Of a stretch of 64,000 nt of DNA, positions 55,481-64,000 are shown in pieces. Positions within the stretch are counted from its first letter, which is position 1. Each line of letters starts with the position of its first letter. The notes beneath the pieces are model-generated. The model made no database searches, was not told where the DNA came from, and worked only from the letters and a program-made list of their open reading frames with translations. The stretch is from Psychrosphaera ytuae (GTDB lineage Bacteria; Pseudomonadota; Gammaproteobacteria; Enterobacterales; Alteromonadaceae), in assembly GCF_017638545.1 (NCBI RefSeq), contig NZ_CP072110.1:3100001-3164000 (forward strand), read 5' to 3'. A program made the position numbers and the translations under genes.

Positions 55481-56224
55481 ATGTCTTCAAAGGCAACTCC
55501 GCAGATTAGTCTTGATGACGCTAAAGCGCTGGTGGCAGCGCTTGAAGCGGGTGAAAACGAGTCTGCCAACGAAATAGTTAAAAGGTTAACAAATCAAGAG
55601 AACCGTGAACTCTTTGATGAGGTTGGTAAGCTAACTCGTCAACTCCACGATTCGTTACGTAACTTTCAACTCGATCCTAAGATCGCAAATTTGGCGACGG
55701 ACTATATTCCTGATGCTAAAGAGCGCCTGAACTACGTAATGAATATTACGGAGGAGGCCGCAAACAAAACGATGGATGCGATCGATGCGAGTTTACCTTT
55801 AGCCGATAAAATAAATAGTGACGTTGCGAGGCTAAAACCCGAGTGGGAAAAGCTAATGCAACGACAAATAGAATTGGGCGAATTTAAGTCTCTGTGCTAT
55901 AGCATTAATGACTTTATGCAACAAGCTGAAACAGATACGGCAAAAATTCACTCACTAATGACAGAAATTTTGTTAGCACAAGACTTCCAAGACCTAACGG
56001 GTCAGGTGATTAAACGAGTAATCGAACTTGTGCAAGAAGTTGAAGAAAGTTTGATTCATCTACTAACGGTATTTGGTGAACCAAGTTCAACTGCGACTAA
56101 TGAAGCGAAAAAACCAGCCGATAAAAACGGTGCTGAGGGTCCAATCATTGATGCAGAAACTCGTGAAGATGCGGTTTCGAGCCAAGATGAAGTGGATGAC
56201 CTGTTATCTAGTTTAGGTTTTTAG
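55481..56224 (+). CDS. cheZ: CheY-P phosphatase CheZ
   Basis: Removes phosphate from CheY. 247 residues, mostly a long helical hairpin. The catalytic region LLAQDFQDLTGQVIKR (about 165-180) has the key Gln, and the C-terminal CheY-binding peptide reads QDEVDDLLSSLGF. The linker before it is disordered and acidic. Confidence 0.95.
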   Translation: MSSKATPQISLDDAKALVAALEAGENESANEIVKRLTNQENRELFDEVGKLTRQLHDSLRNFQLDPKIANLATDYIPDAKERLNYVMNITEEAANKTMDAIDASLPLADKINSDVARLKPEWEKLMQRQIELGEFKSLCYSINDFMQQAETDTAKIHSLMTEILLAQDFQDLTGQVIKRVIELVQEVEESLIHLLTVFGEPSSTATNEAKKPADKNGAEGPIIDAETREDAVSSQDEVDDLLSSLGF

Positions 56225-56241
56225 ATTAGGGGAGATGCCGA

Positions 56242-58437
56242 ATGGCATTGGACGTGGATCAAGAGATACTCCAGGACTTCTTAATTGAAGCCGCTGAAAT
56301 ACTGGAGTTGTTATCAGAAGAATTGGTTGAACTGGAAAATGATCCAGAAAATGCTGATTTGTTAAACTCAATTTTCCGAGGCTTTCACACTGTTAAAGGT
56401 GGTGCGGGCTTCTTAGCATTAACCAATTTAGTTGATGCCTGTCACGGTGCGGAAAACGTTTTCGATATACTCCGAACCGGAAAGCGAAGCGTTACGCCAG
56501 AATTGATGGACGTAATCTTACAGGCTCTTGATACCGTCAACGAGATGTTTGAACAAGTTAAGCAAGGAGATCAACCAGATCCTGCTGACCCAGAACTTCT
56601 CGCTGCTCTACACCGCTATTGCCAACCTGCCAGTGCAGATGAGGCTCCTGCTGCTGAAGAAACACCTGCACCAGTTGAGGATGCTGGTGGTGACGACGAA
56701 TTTCTTGACTTTGAAGACTTTAGTGCCGAACCAACTGATGGAGCAGGCGCAGCAGATTCTGAGTCAGTAGACGAAATTACTGAAGATGAATTTGAAGCAC
56801 TACTCGATGAACTTCATGGTAAGTCTGGTCCTGCAAGCTCTTCAAGCAATGAACCTGCGGCGTCGTCTAGCTCGAGTGATGAAATCAGTGATGATGAATT
56901 TGAAGCGCTGTTAGATGAGTTGCATGGTAAAGGCTCATTTAAAACGGAAGACTCAAGTAGTAAGCCTGCCGCGACACCACCACCAAGCAGCGGTGATGAT
57001 GAAATTACCGATGACGAGTTTGAATCTCTGCTTGACGAGATTCACGGAAAAGGTGCAGGTCCAACAGACAAAGCTAATAAGCCTCAGGCGTCTGAACCAA
57101 AAGCGCCAGCAAAACCAGAGCCTAAAAAGCCTACGCCACCGCCGAAACCACCTGAAAAACCTGCTGCTCCAGCCGCACCAGCTGCCAAAGCGCCAGCTAA
57201 AGCTCCAGCAAAAAGTGGTGGAGCCAAAGGTCAACCAGCACCAGCTGAAACAACGGTTCGTGTTGATACAAAACGCCTAGACGAAATCATGAACATGGTT
57301 GGTGAACTTGTATTGGTTCGCAACCGATTAGTTAGTCTCGGCGTAAATTACGGCTCTGATGAAGCCATGACAAAAGCGATATCAAATCTCGATGTTGTAA
57401 CGGGTGATCTGCAAGGCGCAGTCATGAAAACTCGTATGCAGCCAATCAAAAAGGTATTTGGTCGTTTCCCTCGAGTTGTTCGAGACTTGGCGCGGAGCTT
57501 AAACAAAGAAATCACCCTAGAGTTAGTGGGTGAAGATACAGATTTAGATAAAAACTTGGTTGAGGCACTTGCTGATCCGTTGGTTCACTTGGTTCGAAAC
57601 TCTGTTGACCACGGTATTGAAATGCCTGCAGATCGTGAAGCTGCGGGTAAAGCAAGAATGGGTACAGTTCGCCTTTCTGCTTCACAAGAAGGTGACCATA
57701 TTCTACTTACCATCGAAGATGACGGTAAAGGTATGGACCCTAATAAGTTAAAAGATATCGCCATTTCAAAAGGTGTGTTAGATGCGGATGCGGCCGCTAG
57801 GCTCTCTGACACCGAAGCGTACAATTTGATTTTTGCACCGGGCTTCTCAACGAAAGAAGAGATATCAGATATTTCTGGCCGTGGTGTGGGAATGGACGTT
57901 GTAAAAACCAAAATTACCCAGCTGAACGGTTCGGTAGAAATCGACTCAGAGTTAGGGCGTGGTACAACATTAGAAATTAAAGTTCCACTGACCTTGGCTA
58001 TTCTACCAACGTTGATGGTTGTTGTTGGTGACTTGATATTTGCGTTGCCGTTATCAACTGTTAACGAAATCATTCATTTAGACTTAACCAAAACAAACAT
58101 CGTAGACGGTCAACAAACGGTGATTGTAAGGGAAAAAGCAATCCCGCTCTTCTACCTAGAAGATTGGTTAATTAAAGGCTCGGATCGCCACAGTCGTCAA
58201 AAAGATGACAAGGGACATGTCGTTGTAATTCAAATTGGTGCTCAGCAAGTCGGTTTTGTTGTGGACTCACTGATTGGACAAGAAGAAGTCGTTATTAAGC
58301 CACTTGATGCAATGTTGCAAGGTACGCCTGGTATGGCGGGTGCAACGATCACATCAGATGGTGGCATTGCGTTAATCTTTGATGTACCAAACTTATTGAA
58401 GCACTACGCGAAACGTTCCAACTTAAGGTTCAAATAA
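56242..58437 (+). CDS. cheA: chemotaxis histidine kinase CheA with triple acidic repeat linker
   Basis: 731 residues. P1 domain (about 1-125) with phospho-His49 in FHTVKGGAGF. In place of a classical P2 the linker has three copies of D-E-I-[ST]-[ED]-D-E-F-E-[AS]-LLDE-[LI]-HGK starting at 177, 213 and 253, then a Pro/Ala/Lys-rich stretch (about 285-345). P3 starts VRVDTKRLDEIMNMVGELV. P4 has HLVRNSVDHGIE, DDGKGM and GRGVGMDVVKTKI. P5 is CheW-like to the end. Kinase residues are all present. Confidence 0.96.
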   Translation: MALDVDQEILQDFLIEAAEILELLSEELVELENDPENADLLNSIFRGFHTVKGGAGFLALTNLVDACHGAENVFDILRTGKRSVTPELMDVILQALDTVNEMFEQVKQGDQPDPADPELLAALHRYCQPASADEAPAAEETPAPVEDAGGDDEFLDFEDFSAEPTDGAGAADSESVDEITEDEFEALLDELHGKSGPASSSSNEPAASSSSSDEISDDEFEALLDELHGKGSFKTEDSSSKPAATPPPSSGDDEITDDEFESLLDEIHGKGAGPTDKANKPQASEPKAPAKPEPKKPTPPPKPPEKPAAPAAPAAKAPAKAPAKSGGAKGQPAPAETTVRVDTKRLDEIMNMVGELVLVRNRLVSLGVNYGSDEAMTKAISNLDVVTGDLQGAVMKTRMQPIKKVFGRFPRVVRDLARSLNKEITLELVGEDTDLDKNLVEALADPLVHLVRNSVDHGIEMPADREAAGKARMGTVRLSASQEGDHILLTIEDDGKGMDPNKLKDIAISKGVLDADAAARLSDTEAYNLIFAPGFSTKEEISDISGRGVGMDVVKTKITQLNGSVEIDSELGRGTTLEIKVPLTLAILPTLMVVVGDLIFALPLSTVNEIIHLDLTKTNIVDGQQTVIVREKAIPLFYLEDWLIKGSDRHSRQKDDKGHVVVIQIGAQQVGFVVDSLIGQEEVVIKPLDAMLQGTPGMAGATITSDGGIALIFDVPNLLKHYAKRSNLRFK

Positions 58438-58447
58438 TAAAACAATA

Positions 58448-59686
58448 ATGACCATTTCTGTTCTTGTAGTTGATGACTCGGCGTTTTTCCGACGCCGAGT
58501 CACTGAAATCCTCAATGATCATCCCGAATTAAACGTCATAGGCAGTGCCGCAGATGGTCGAGAAGCTGTCAGCGAAACTCAACGCTTAAAACCAGATGTC
58601 ATCACTATGGACATCGAAATGCCGGTACTTGATGGTATCAGTGCGGTTCGTGAAATTATGGCGAGTACACCTACGCCAATAATTATGTTCTCATCTTTGA
58701 CACACGATGGAGCCAAAGCCACGCTTAATGCGCTAGAGGCGGGAGCTTTAGACTTCTTGCCAAAGCGTTTTGAAGATATTGCTAAGAACAAAAAAGAAGG
58801 CACTCAGTTATTACAAGAGCGAGTATTACAACTCGGTAAGGGCAAACGAGCTAGTTCGCCAGCGAGAGCGCCAAGAGCCGAATTAAGCCGTTCTACCCTT
58901 CGTTCATCTGACGTAAGTAATCGCGATAGTAGAACGATAAGCTCACGAACGGAAACAAGAACTAGTGGGTTTGGGTCGTCATCAGATTTATCTCGAGAGT
59001 CAACCAGCTCGCGTATGGCGCGAGTTAGAGAACGTCTAGCTGGAAGCAGAGAACTTTCTTCGGAACCTATTTCGAGGTCAGAATCTAGTTCTCGAAAGAG
59101 TGATAAAACTTATAAGTTGGTAGCTATCGGAACATCCACTGGTGGCCCTGTGGCGTTGCAGCGAGTCTTGTCTGAACTACCAGCTAATTTTCCATTACCT
59201 ATTCTTATCGTCCAACACATGCCGGCAGCATTTACTCCGGCATTTGCAAGTAGATTAAACAATCAATGTCGAATTGGTGTTAGCGAAGCTAAAAGTGGCG
59301 ACGTATTAAAAGCCGGGCATGCTTATTTGGCTCCAGGCGGCAAACAAATGCTCCTTGAGGGGCGAAGCGGCAAAGCGTCTTTAGTGATCAGAGACGACGA
59401 TTCAGAGCGATTAACCTATAAACCAAGTGTAGACCTAACCTTCGCAAGCGCAGCAAAGACGTACGCTGGAGACGTTTTAGCAATAATTTTAACCGGAATG
59501 GGTGCAGATGGGCGTGAAGGTTGCAGGATGTTAAAACAACGAGGGGCCACAGTGTGGGCTCAAGATGAAGAAACCAGTGTTGTTTATGGCATGCCGCAAG
59601 CGGTAACCGTGGCCGGTTTAGCGGAAAAAAACTTGCCCTTGGACAAAGTTGGCTCTGCAATCATGAAGGAGATATCCAGTGGATAG
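58448..59686 (+). CDS. cheB: chemotaxis methylesterase CheB
   Basis: Removes methyl groups from receptors when phosphorylated. 412 residues: receiver domain with Asp in VITMDIEMPVLDG (about 57), a long Ser/Arg-rich linker (about 135-215), and the catalytic domain with Ser in GTSTGGPVALQ, His in QHMPAAFTPAFA and Asp in LTGMGADGREG. The linker is longer than in E. coli CheB (349). It overlaps motC by 8 bp. Confidence 0.96.
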   Translation: MTISVLVVDDSAFFRRRVTEILNDHPELNVIGSAADGREAVSETQRLKPDVITMDIEMPVLDGISAVREIMASTPTPIIMFSSLTHDGAKATLNALEAGALDFLPKRFEDIAKNKKEGTQLLQERVLQLGKGKRASSPARAPRAELSRSTLRSSDVSNRDSRTISSRTETRTSGFGSSSDLSRESTSSRMARVRERLAGSRELSSEPISRSESSSRKSDKTYKLVAIGTSTGGPVALQRVLSELPANFPLPILIVQHMPAAFTPAFASRLNNQCRIGVSEAKSGDVLKAGHAYLAPGGKQMLLEGRSGKASLVIRDDDSERLTYKPSVDLTFASAAKTYAGDVLAIILTGMGADGREGCRMLKQRGATVWAQDEETSVVYGMPQAVTVAGLAEKNLPLDKVGSAIMKEISSG

Positions 59687-60428
59687 GTTAGCAATGGCAG
59701 GCGTCTTAGTGGCGCTAGTAGCAATTGTAGGTGGTTATGCAATCGAAGGGGGCGGAATTTCTGCTCTTTTTCATTTTCCGGCATTTGTAATTGTTATCGG
59801 TGGTTCATTTGGTGCTGTAATGTTACAGACACCAAGTACTTACTTTGTCAGTGGCCTGAAAATGTTTGGTCAAGTTTGGAATAAGCCAAAGCTTGATTTT
59901 TATCAAACTCAAAAAATGATTAGCCGCTGGTCTGATATTGCCCGACAAAAAGGCTTTTTGGCGCTCGAGGATGATCTTAATACGGTAGAAGACCCATTTA
60001 TCCGCAAGGGTTTGACTTACTTAATCGATGGAGTCGACACGGATGTTATTCGACATTCGTTAGAGCTGGATATTGAACTAGAGTCTGACCGTCAATATCG
60101 CTCGGCAAGGATTTACGAAGCTCTAGGTGGATACAGTCCAACTATTGGCATCATTGGTGCGGTTTTGGGCTTGATTCAAGCAATGGCAAACATTGATGAT
60201 CCTTCGGCTCTTGGCCATGGTATTGCGACTGCTTTTGTCGCGACTATTTATGGTGTGGGTGGTGCGAACTTATTATTCATCCCCATTGCTCAAAAACTTC
60301 AATCTCAAATCGACAATGAAGTGTTACTCAAAGAAATGGTCATTGAGGGCATTCTATTTGCGGCCAATGGTGAAAACCCGCAAAGTATTGAGCGTCGCTT
60401 AGAAGCTTACACCAGAGCCTCTGTATAA
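59679..60428 (+). CDS. motC: flagellar stator protein MotC (MotA family)
   Basis: Stator A subunit; with MotD forms an ion channel that drives the rotor. 249 residues from GTG 59679 with GGAG upstream. Four membrane segments are visible. The cytosolic loop has charged residues expected to contact FliG (FLALEDDLNTVEDPFIRKGL), and the conserved YSPTIGIIGAVLGLIQ block starts segment 3. The position after cheB and before a MotB-like gene is that of Pseudomonas motCD, hence the symbol. Confidence 0.93.
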   Translation: MDRLAMAGVLVALVAIVGGYAIEGGGISALFHFPAFVIVIGGSFGAVMLQTPSTYFVSGLKMFGQVWNKPKLDFYQTQKMISRWSDIARQKGFLALEDDLNTVEDPFIRKGLTYLIDGVDTDVIRHSLELDIELESDRQYRSARIYEALGGYSPTIGIIGAVLGLIQAMANIDDPSALGHGIATAFVATIYGVGGANLLFIPIAQKLQSQIDNEVLLKEMVIEGILFAANGENPQSIERRLEAYTRASV

Positions 60429-60437
60429 GGAGGCGCT

Positions 60438-61412
60438 ATGAGACGCATTAGCCAAAGATTACAGGCAAGAAAACAAGATAATTTAGACAGGTGGTTAGTA
60501 AGTTACGCTGACTACATGACTTTGATGTTTGCATTGTTTGTTGTTTTGTATGCCCTTTCGATAGTTAAACAAGAGTCTTTTGATGTGCTGTCTGAGTCAC
60601 TAGGAGAAATATTTCAAATCCGTGGTGATTCGGGAAGAGGCCTGGCAGGAAATGGAATTTTAACCAATCAAGTTTCTCAGACTGATATTTTTGAAGGGAA
60701 TTCTCTAGCACCAGAAAAGGGCCCCGAGCTTGTTGATGAAAACCTAAATATCAATGAGTCAGATAACAAGCAGCTTGGCAACCCCTTACAAGCACTAAAA
60801 CAAGATCTACAAACCGCCTTATCTGACACAGAAGATACTGGCGAGGCGAATTTAGAAATTAATGATGATTGGTTGACCATTGAGTTATCAAGTGGGGTAT
60901 TATTTGCCTCTGGTAGCGCAACTCTCAACCCACAAGCGACACCGGTGATTCAGGAAGTTGCCCAAACCCTGTCTGCAGTTAATAACTATGTTGAGGTAAG
61001 GGGATATACTGATAATCTTGTGATTAATAATGAAATCTTCTCATCCAATTGGGAGTTGTCTGCGGCACGCGCGGCTGCGATCACGGATTTACTTGAACAA
61101 TACGGCATAGTTCAAGAACGTCTAAGTATCGAAGCGAATGGCCCCAACGACCCAATTGCTGACAATGATACGGCTGAAGGAAGAGCTCGTAATCGCCGAG
61201 TCGTCATTGCTTTGAGTAAGTATTCTTATTTACAACAGGCTACCGACCAGCCTAATAATACGGAGCTTCAACAGCAGATTAGTAATAAGTTTCCAGACCA
61301 ATCAGATTCAGCTAATGAGATCCGAGTTATTCAGTTGCCAAACGGTGGGATTAGAATCACCACTCGACAAGAGGCTGAAGATGAGCAAAAATCGTCAGGA
61401 AACAATAATTAG
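60438..61412 (+). CDS. motD: flagellar stator protein MotD (MotB family)
   Basis: Stator B subunit anchored to peptidoglycan. 324 residues. The N-terminal span (about 20-42) contains the ion-binding Asp25 in SYADYMTLMFALF. A linker with the plug region follows, then an OmpA/MotB domain (about 135-265) with VEVRGYTDN and ELSAARAAAITDLL. The C-terminal 55 residues are polar. Ion type cannot be decided from sequence alone. Confidence 0.93.
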   Translation: MRRISQRLQARKQDNLDRWLVSYADYMTLMFALFVVLYALSIVKQESFDVLSESLGEIFQIRGDSGRGLAGNGILTNQVSQTDIFEGNSLAPEKGPELVDENLNINESDNKQLGNPLQALKQDLQTALSDTEDTGEANLEINDDWLTIELSSGVLFASGSATLNPQATPVIQEVAQTLSAVNNYVEVRGYTDNLVINNEIFSSNWELSAARAAAITDLLEQYGIVQERLSIEANGPNDPIADNDTAEGRARNRRVVIALSKYSYLQQATDQPNNTELQQQISNKFPDQSDSANEIRVIQLPNGGIRITTRQEAEDEQKSSGNNN

Positions 61413-61442
61413 AATAAAACATCGTACGAGCGGGCGCATTAC

Positions 61443-62210
61443 ATGAAAGTATGGACGGTAGCGAACCAAAAAGGTGGGGTAGGAAAAACCACTACAGTTA
61501 TAACGCTAGGTGCAATTTTGGCTCAGCAGGGCAAACGTGTCTTAATGATAGATACTGATCCACATGCGTCGTTGACTTATTATTTTGGTTTGGACTCGGA
61601 GCAACTTGAGTTTGGTGTCTACAACGTTTTTACTCAAGCCGACACTATGACCCAAGAAACTTGGGATAAATGCGTCTGGCAATCTCCTATCGAACGCCTA
61701 GATGTACTTCCTGCAACGATGGCAATGGCTACCCTAGATGGCGTTTTAAGCAAAAAAGCGGGAATGGGCTTAATAATCAAAAAAGCGCTCGCTAAATTCG
61801 CCAATCAATACGACCATATTCTCATCGACTGTCCGCCGGTATTGGGTGTGTTAATGGTTAACGCATTGGCAGCGTGTGAAAAAGTGCTGATCCCGGTTCA
61901 GACTGAGTGCATGGCTTTAAAAGGCCTTGAGAGAATGTACCGAACGATGGAGCTCATCCAAACCTCTCAACACAAAGAGTACGATGTTTGTATTATTCCG
62001 ACTATGTACGACAAACGAACCAAAGCGTCTAAAGAAGCCTACAAAGAATTAAATCAAATATACGGCAATAAAGTGTGGCAAGGCGTAATTCCTATTGATA
62101 CTAAATTCCGAACTGCTAGTATGGAGCGTACACCGTTACCAATTTATAATAAAAATTCTCGCGGTGTATTTGCCTACCAAGAATTATTAAAATCGATAGA
62201 GAATAACTGA
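61443..62210 (+). CDS. parC: ParA-like ATPase ParC, polar positioning of chemotaxis arrays
   Basis: 255 residues with the ParA deviant Walker A QKGGVGKTT (about 9-17), switch I DTDPHASLTYYF and Walker B HILIDCPPVLG. In Vibrio the ParC orthologue between mot/cheB and cheW recruits chemotaxis proteins to the pole through ParP, and the order here is the same. No parB or parS is next to it, against a chromosome-partition role. Confidence 0.92.
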   Translation: MKVWTVANQKGGVGKTTTVITLGAILAQQGKRVLMIDTDPHASLTYYFGLDSEQLEFGVYNVFTQADTMTQETWDKCVWQSPIERLDVLPATMAMATLDGVLSKKAGMGLIIKKALAKFANQYDHILIDCPPVLGVLMVNALAACEKVLIPVQTECMALKGLERMYRTMELIQTSQHKEYDVCIIPTMYDKRTKASKEAYKELNQIYGNKVWQGVIPIDTKFRTASMERTPLPIYNKNSRGVFAYQELLKSIENN

Positions 62211-62214
62211 CGCC

Positions 62215-63183
62215 ATGTTTGCCAGTGAAAAAGTCATGAAGGATTACCTCGATCATTTACTCATCGAGGACGACAAGGAACAACAAGAATTAGAAAGTGC
62301 GCCGACTTCAACACTTGAAATCCCTTCTGAACAGACACCAATAAAAACTACAGAATCTGAATATAGTGCTAAAATAAAAAAAGATTTTGGTAGTACAGCG
62401 GTAAAACGAGAAGCACCGTCGCCAAAATTAAAGCCTATAGAAAAGGCGATCGTTGCCGATAAAAGTCGGCCGGTTAAAGAGCGTCCGTCTCCAGAAATAA
62501 ATTCTCTTGAAATGCTACTCCAACAAGTCAGCATTCAACAGAAGGAAGCGGAAGCGGCCGAGTTGATGAAACAGCAGCTGGCTCAAGAAGTGGAACCAGA
62601 GGTTGATTTAGAGACTACTCTAGAGACATTTGTACAAACTGACGTCAAGACGACTAATGATACTAAGGTAACAGAGACGACTGAGGTTGAGACTCCAAGC
62701 CAGACGGTTGAGTACAACCCCGAAGACGATGTCATCGATGAGCCATTCCAAGCATTGTTCTTTGACGTGGCTGGATTGGTGCTTGCAGTTCCGTTGCAAG
62801 AGTTAGGCGGTATACATAACCTTGAAGAGGTCACTCACCTCTTTGGCAAACCGGATTGGTTTATGGGGGTGATGGTAAACCGTGAAAGGAAAGTTAACGT
62901 AGTTGAGTCGGCACGCTGGGTAATGCCAGAAAAATACAGCGCAGAACTTCAAGCCGAACTAGACTATAAATATCTGATTATGTTGGGTGAAAGTGATTGG
63001 GGGTTAGCAGCGGAGCAGTTGGTAACAACCGAGTACATTCAACCAGAAGACGTCAAGTGGCGAAAACACCCAGGAAAACGCCCTTGGTTGTTAGGGACAA
63101 TTAAAGAAAAAATGTGTGCTTTGTTGCACGTATCGGATTTGATTGCCATGCTTGATAAAGGCATCAATGCACGGCAAGAGTAA
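62215..63183 (+). CDS. parP: CheW-domain protein ParP
   Basis: 322 residues. The N-terminal half (about 1-170) is disordered, acidic and Thr/Glu-rich. The C-terminal half (about 180-320) is a CheW-like domain (FQALFFDVAGLVLAVPLQEL onward) closely related to the Vibrio ParP array-integration and ParC-binding domain. It follows parC by 4 bp, and the pair is expected to keep arrays at the pole. Confidence 0.9.
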   Translation: MFASEKVMKDYLDHLLIEDDKEQQELESAPTSTLEIPSEQTPIKTTESEYSAKIKKDFGSTAVKREAPSPKLKPIEKAIVADKSRPVKERPSPEINSLEMLLQQVSIQQKEAEAAELMKQQLAQEVEPEVDLETTLETFVQTDVKTTNDTKVTETTEVETPSQTVEYNPEDDVIDEPFQALFFDVAGLVLAVPLQELGGIHNLEEVTHLFGKPDWFMGVMVNRERKVNVVESARWVMPEKYSAELQAELDYKYLIMLGESDWGLAAEQLVTTEYIQPEDVKWRKHPGKRPWLLGTIKEKMCALLHVSDLIAMLDKGINARQE

Positions 63184-63207
63184 GATTTTAAAGTAGGAGT
63201 TGCTCAG

Positions 63208-63702
63208 ATGAGTGAAGAAAGAGCCCCAGTGAATAAATTAGCTGATGGAAATGATGAAGTATTGCAGTGGGTGACATTTCGATTAGAAGATGAAACCTAT
63301 GGCATCAACGTGATGCAGGTTCAGGAAGTTCTAAGATACACTGAAATTGCTCCAGTCCCTGGCGCGCCAGATTATGTTCTGGGTATCATCAATCTACGTG
63401 GTAACGTGGTAACAGTCATTGATACTCGTGCTCGATTTGGGCTTCCTTCAGGTGATGTCAGTGACAACTCTCGTATCGTAATCATCGAATCTGATAAGCA
63501 AGTCATTGGTATTTTGGTCGATAGCGTCGCTGAAGTGGTTTATCTAAAATCTTCTGAAATCGATAGCGCGCCTAATGTTGGTACTGATGAAAGTGCTAAA
63601 TTCATTCAGGGCGTGAGCAACCGTGATGGTCAATTGTTGATACTTGTTGACCTTAACAAGCTAATGACGGACGAAGAGTGGGACGAAATTTCAGATATCT
63701 AA
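63208..63702 (+). CDS. cheW: chemotaxis coupling protein CheW
   Basis: Couples receptors to CheA. 164 residues, one CheW domain with VTFRLEDETYGINVMQVQEVL, VPGAPDYVLGIINLRGNVVTVID and VSNRDGQLLILVDL. Ribosome site AGGAG. Typical in length and sequence. Confidence 0.97.
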   Translation: MSEERAPVNKLADGNDEVLQWVTFRLEDETYGINVMQVQEVLRYTEIAPVPGAPDYVLGIINLRGNVVTVIDTRARFGLPSGDVSDNSRIVIIESDKQVIGILVDSVAEVVYLKSSEIDSAPNVGTDESAKFIQGVSNRDGQLLILVDLNKLMTDEEWDEISDI

Positions 63703-63731
63703 TCTGACAAGGTCAGTCGTCCTAAAGGAAA

Positions 63732-64000
63732 ATGACGGTGAGTGAGACAGTGAATTTAGAATACATTATTGGTGGGGTGGCCTTTGTCGTTTTGACAGCG
63801 GTTATCTTCTGGCTATTCACACTGTCTTCTCGAGTTCGTCAACTGACAGAAAAAGTAAATCAAAACTCAAAATCAGGCCAAGAACAGCAAGAAGTTATTT
63901 TTTCAGAAATTAACGCATTGCGCAAAGAGTGCCAATCACTCCAGTCACAAATCAAACAAGCATATTCTGGGATTGAACAGAAAGACAAATCAACCCAGTC
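63732..64000 (+). CDS. membrane-anchored DUF2802-type protein, N-terminal part (runs off window)
   Basis: ATG 63732 has AAAGGA upstream. The 89 visible codons give one membrane segment (about 10-30, YIIGGVAFVVLTAVIFWLFT) and then a coiled coil (SRVRQLTEKVNQN and later EINALRKECQSLQSQI). A gene of this layout follows cheW in Pseudomonas and Shewanella and carries a DUF2802 domain; that domain lies beyond the window, so the name rests on position and N-terminus. No function is known to me. Confidence 0.65.
   Translation, partial: MTVSETVNLEYIIGGVAFVVLTAVIFWLFTLSSRVRQLTEKVNQNSKSGQEQQEVIFSEINALRKECQSLQSQIKQAYSGIEQKDKSTQ

Noticed and set aside
57100..57240. Pro/Ala/Lys-rich repeats in cheA as a separate element
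   Set aside because: It is the flexible linker of CheA in frame; the opposite-strand open frames there are shadows.

Overview
The window is chromosomal DNA from a gammaproteobacterium, most likely a marine member of the Alteromonadales. Four things point that way: the metG-apbC-dcd block, an HdfR/MaoP divergent pair, an FlrABC-type sigma54 flagellar hierarchy instead of FlhDC, and a large secreted nuclease typical of marine heterotrophs. Genus and species cannot be read from the sequence.

Layout. 1-9245 is housekeeping and signalling: the 3' end of uvrB, an acyl-CoA synthetase, metG, apbC, dcd, and a membrane 7TM/GGDEF/EAL protein whose GGDEF motif is degenerate. 9320-9396 is a tRNA-Pro(GGG). 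It is followed by two direct repeats of 178 and 180 bp, each opening with the last 16 nt of the tRNA and otherwise made almost wholly of back-to-back hairpins. A third, partial copy of the tRNA end is joined to the C-terminal third of a tyrosine recombinase. 10067-13376 is an accessory island: a HIRAN protein and an ApeA-like HEPN protein in one operon, two small secreted proteins, and a second, unrelated HEPN protein.

13412-31152 is mixed: a YfcC-type carrier, two small overlapping genes, hdfR/maoP, a BON-domain periplasmic protein, a hybrid histidine kinase, an MFS transporter, a 1357-residue secreted protein with two nuclease domains, a GAF histidine kinase, a TPR-GGDEF diguanylate cyclase, and ligA.

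31363-64000 is one long flagellar and chemotaxis locus, all on the + strand: flrA, flrBC, fliEFGHIJ, fliK, fliLMNOPQR, flhB, flhA, flhF, flhG, fliA, cheYZAB, motCD, parC, parP, cheW and the start of a DUF2802-type gene. Sigma54-type -24/-12 elements lie before flrB, fliE and flhA. They fit a cascade in which FlrA with RpoN switches on flrBC and early genes, FlrC drives later ones, and FliA (sigma28) the last class. FlhF/FlhG set the number and place of polar flagella, and ParC/ParP do the same for chemoreceptor arrays.

The least ordinary parts are the tRNA-Pro repeat array (laid out like the E. coli tyrT/rtT repeats but unrelated in sequence as far as I can see), the HIRAN-HEPN island beside it, the dual-nuclease fusion, and the hybrid kinase gene, which has a good promoter but no ordinary start codon where its protein homology appears to begin.
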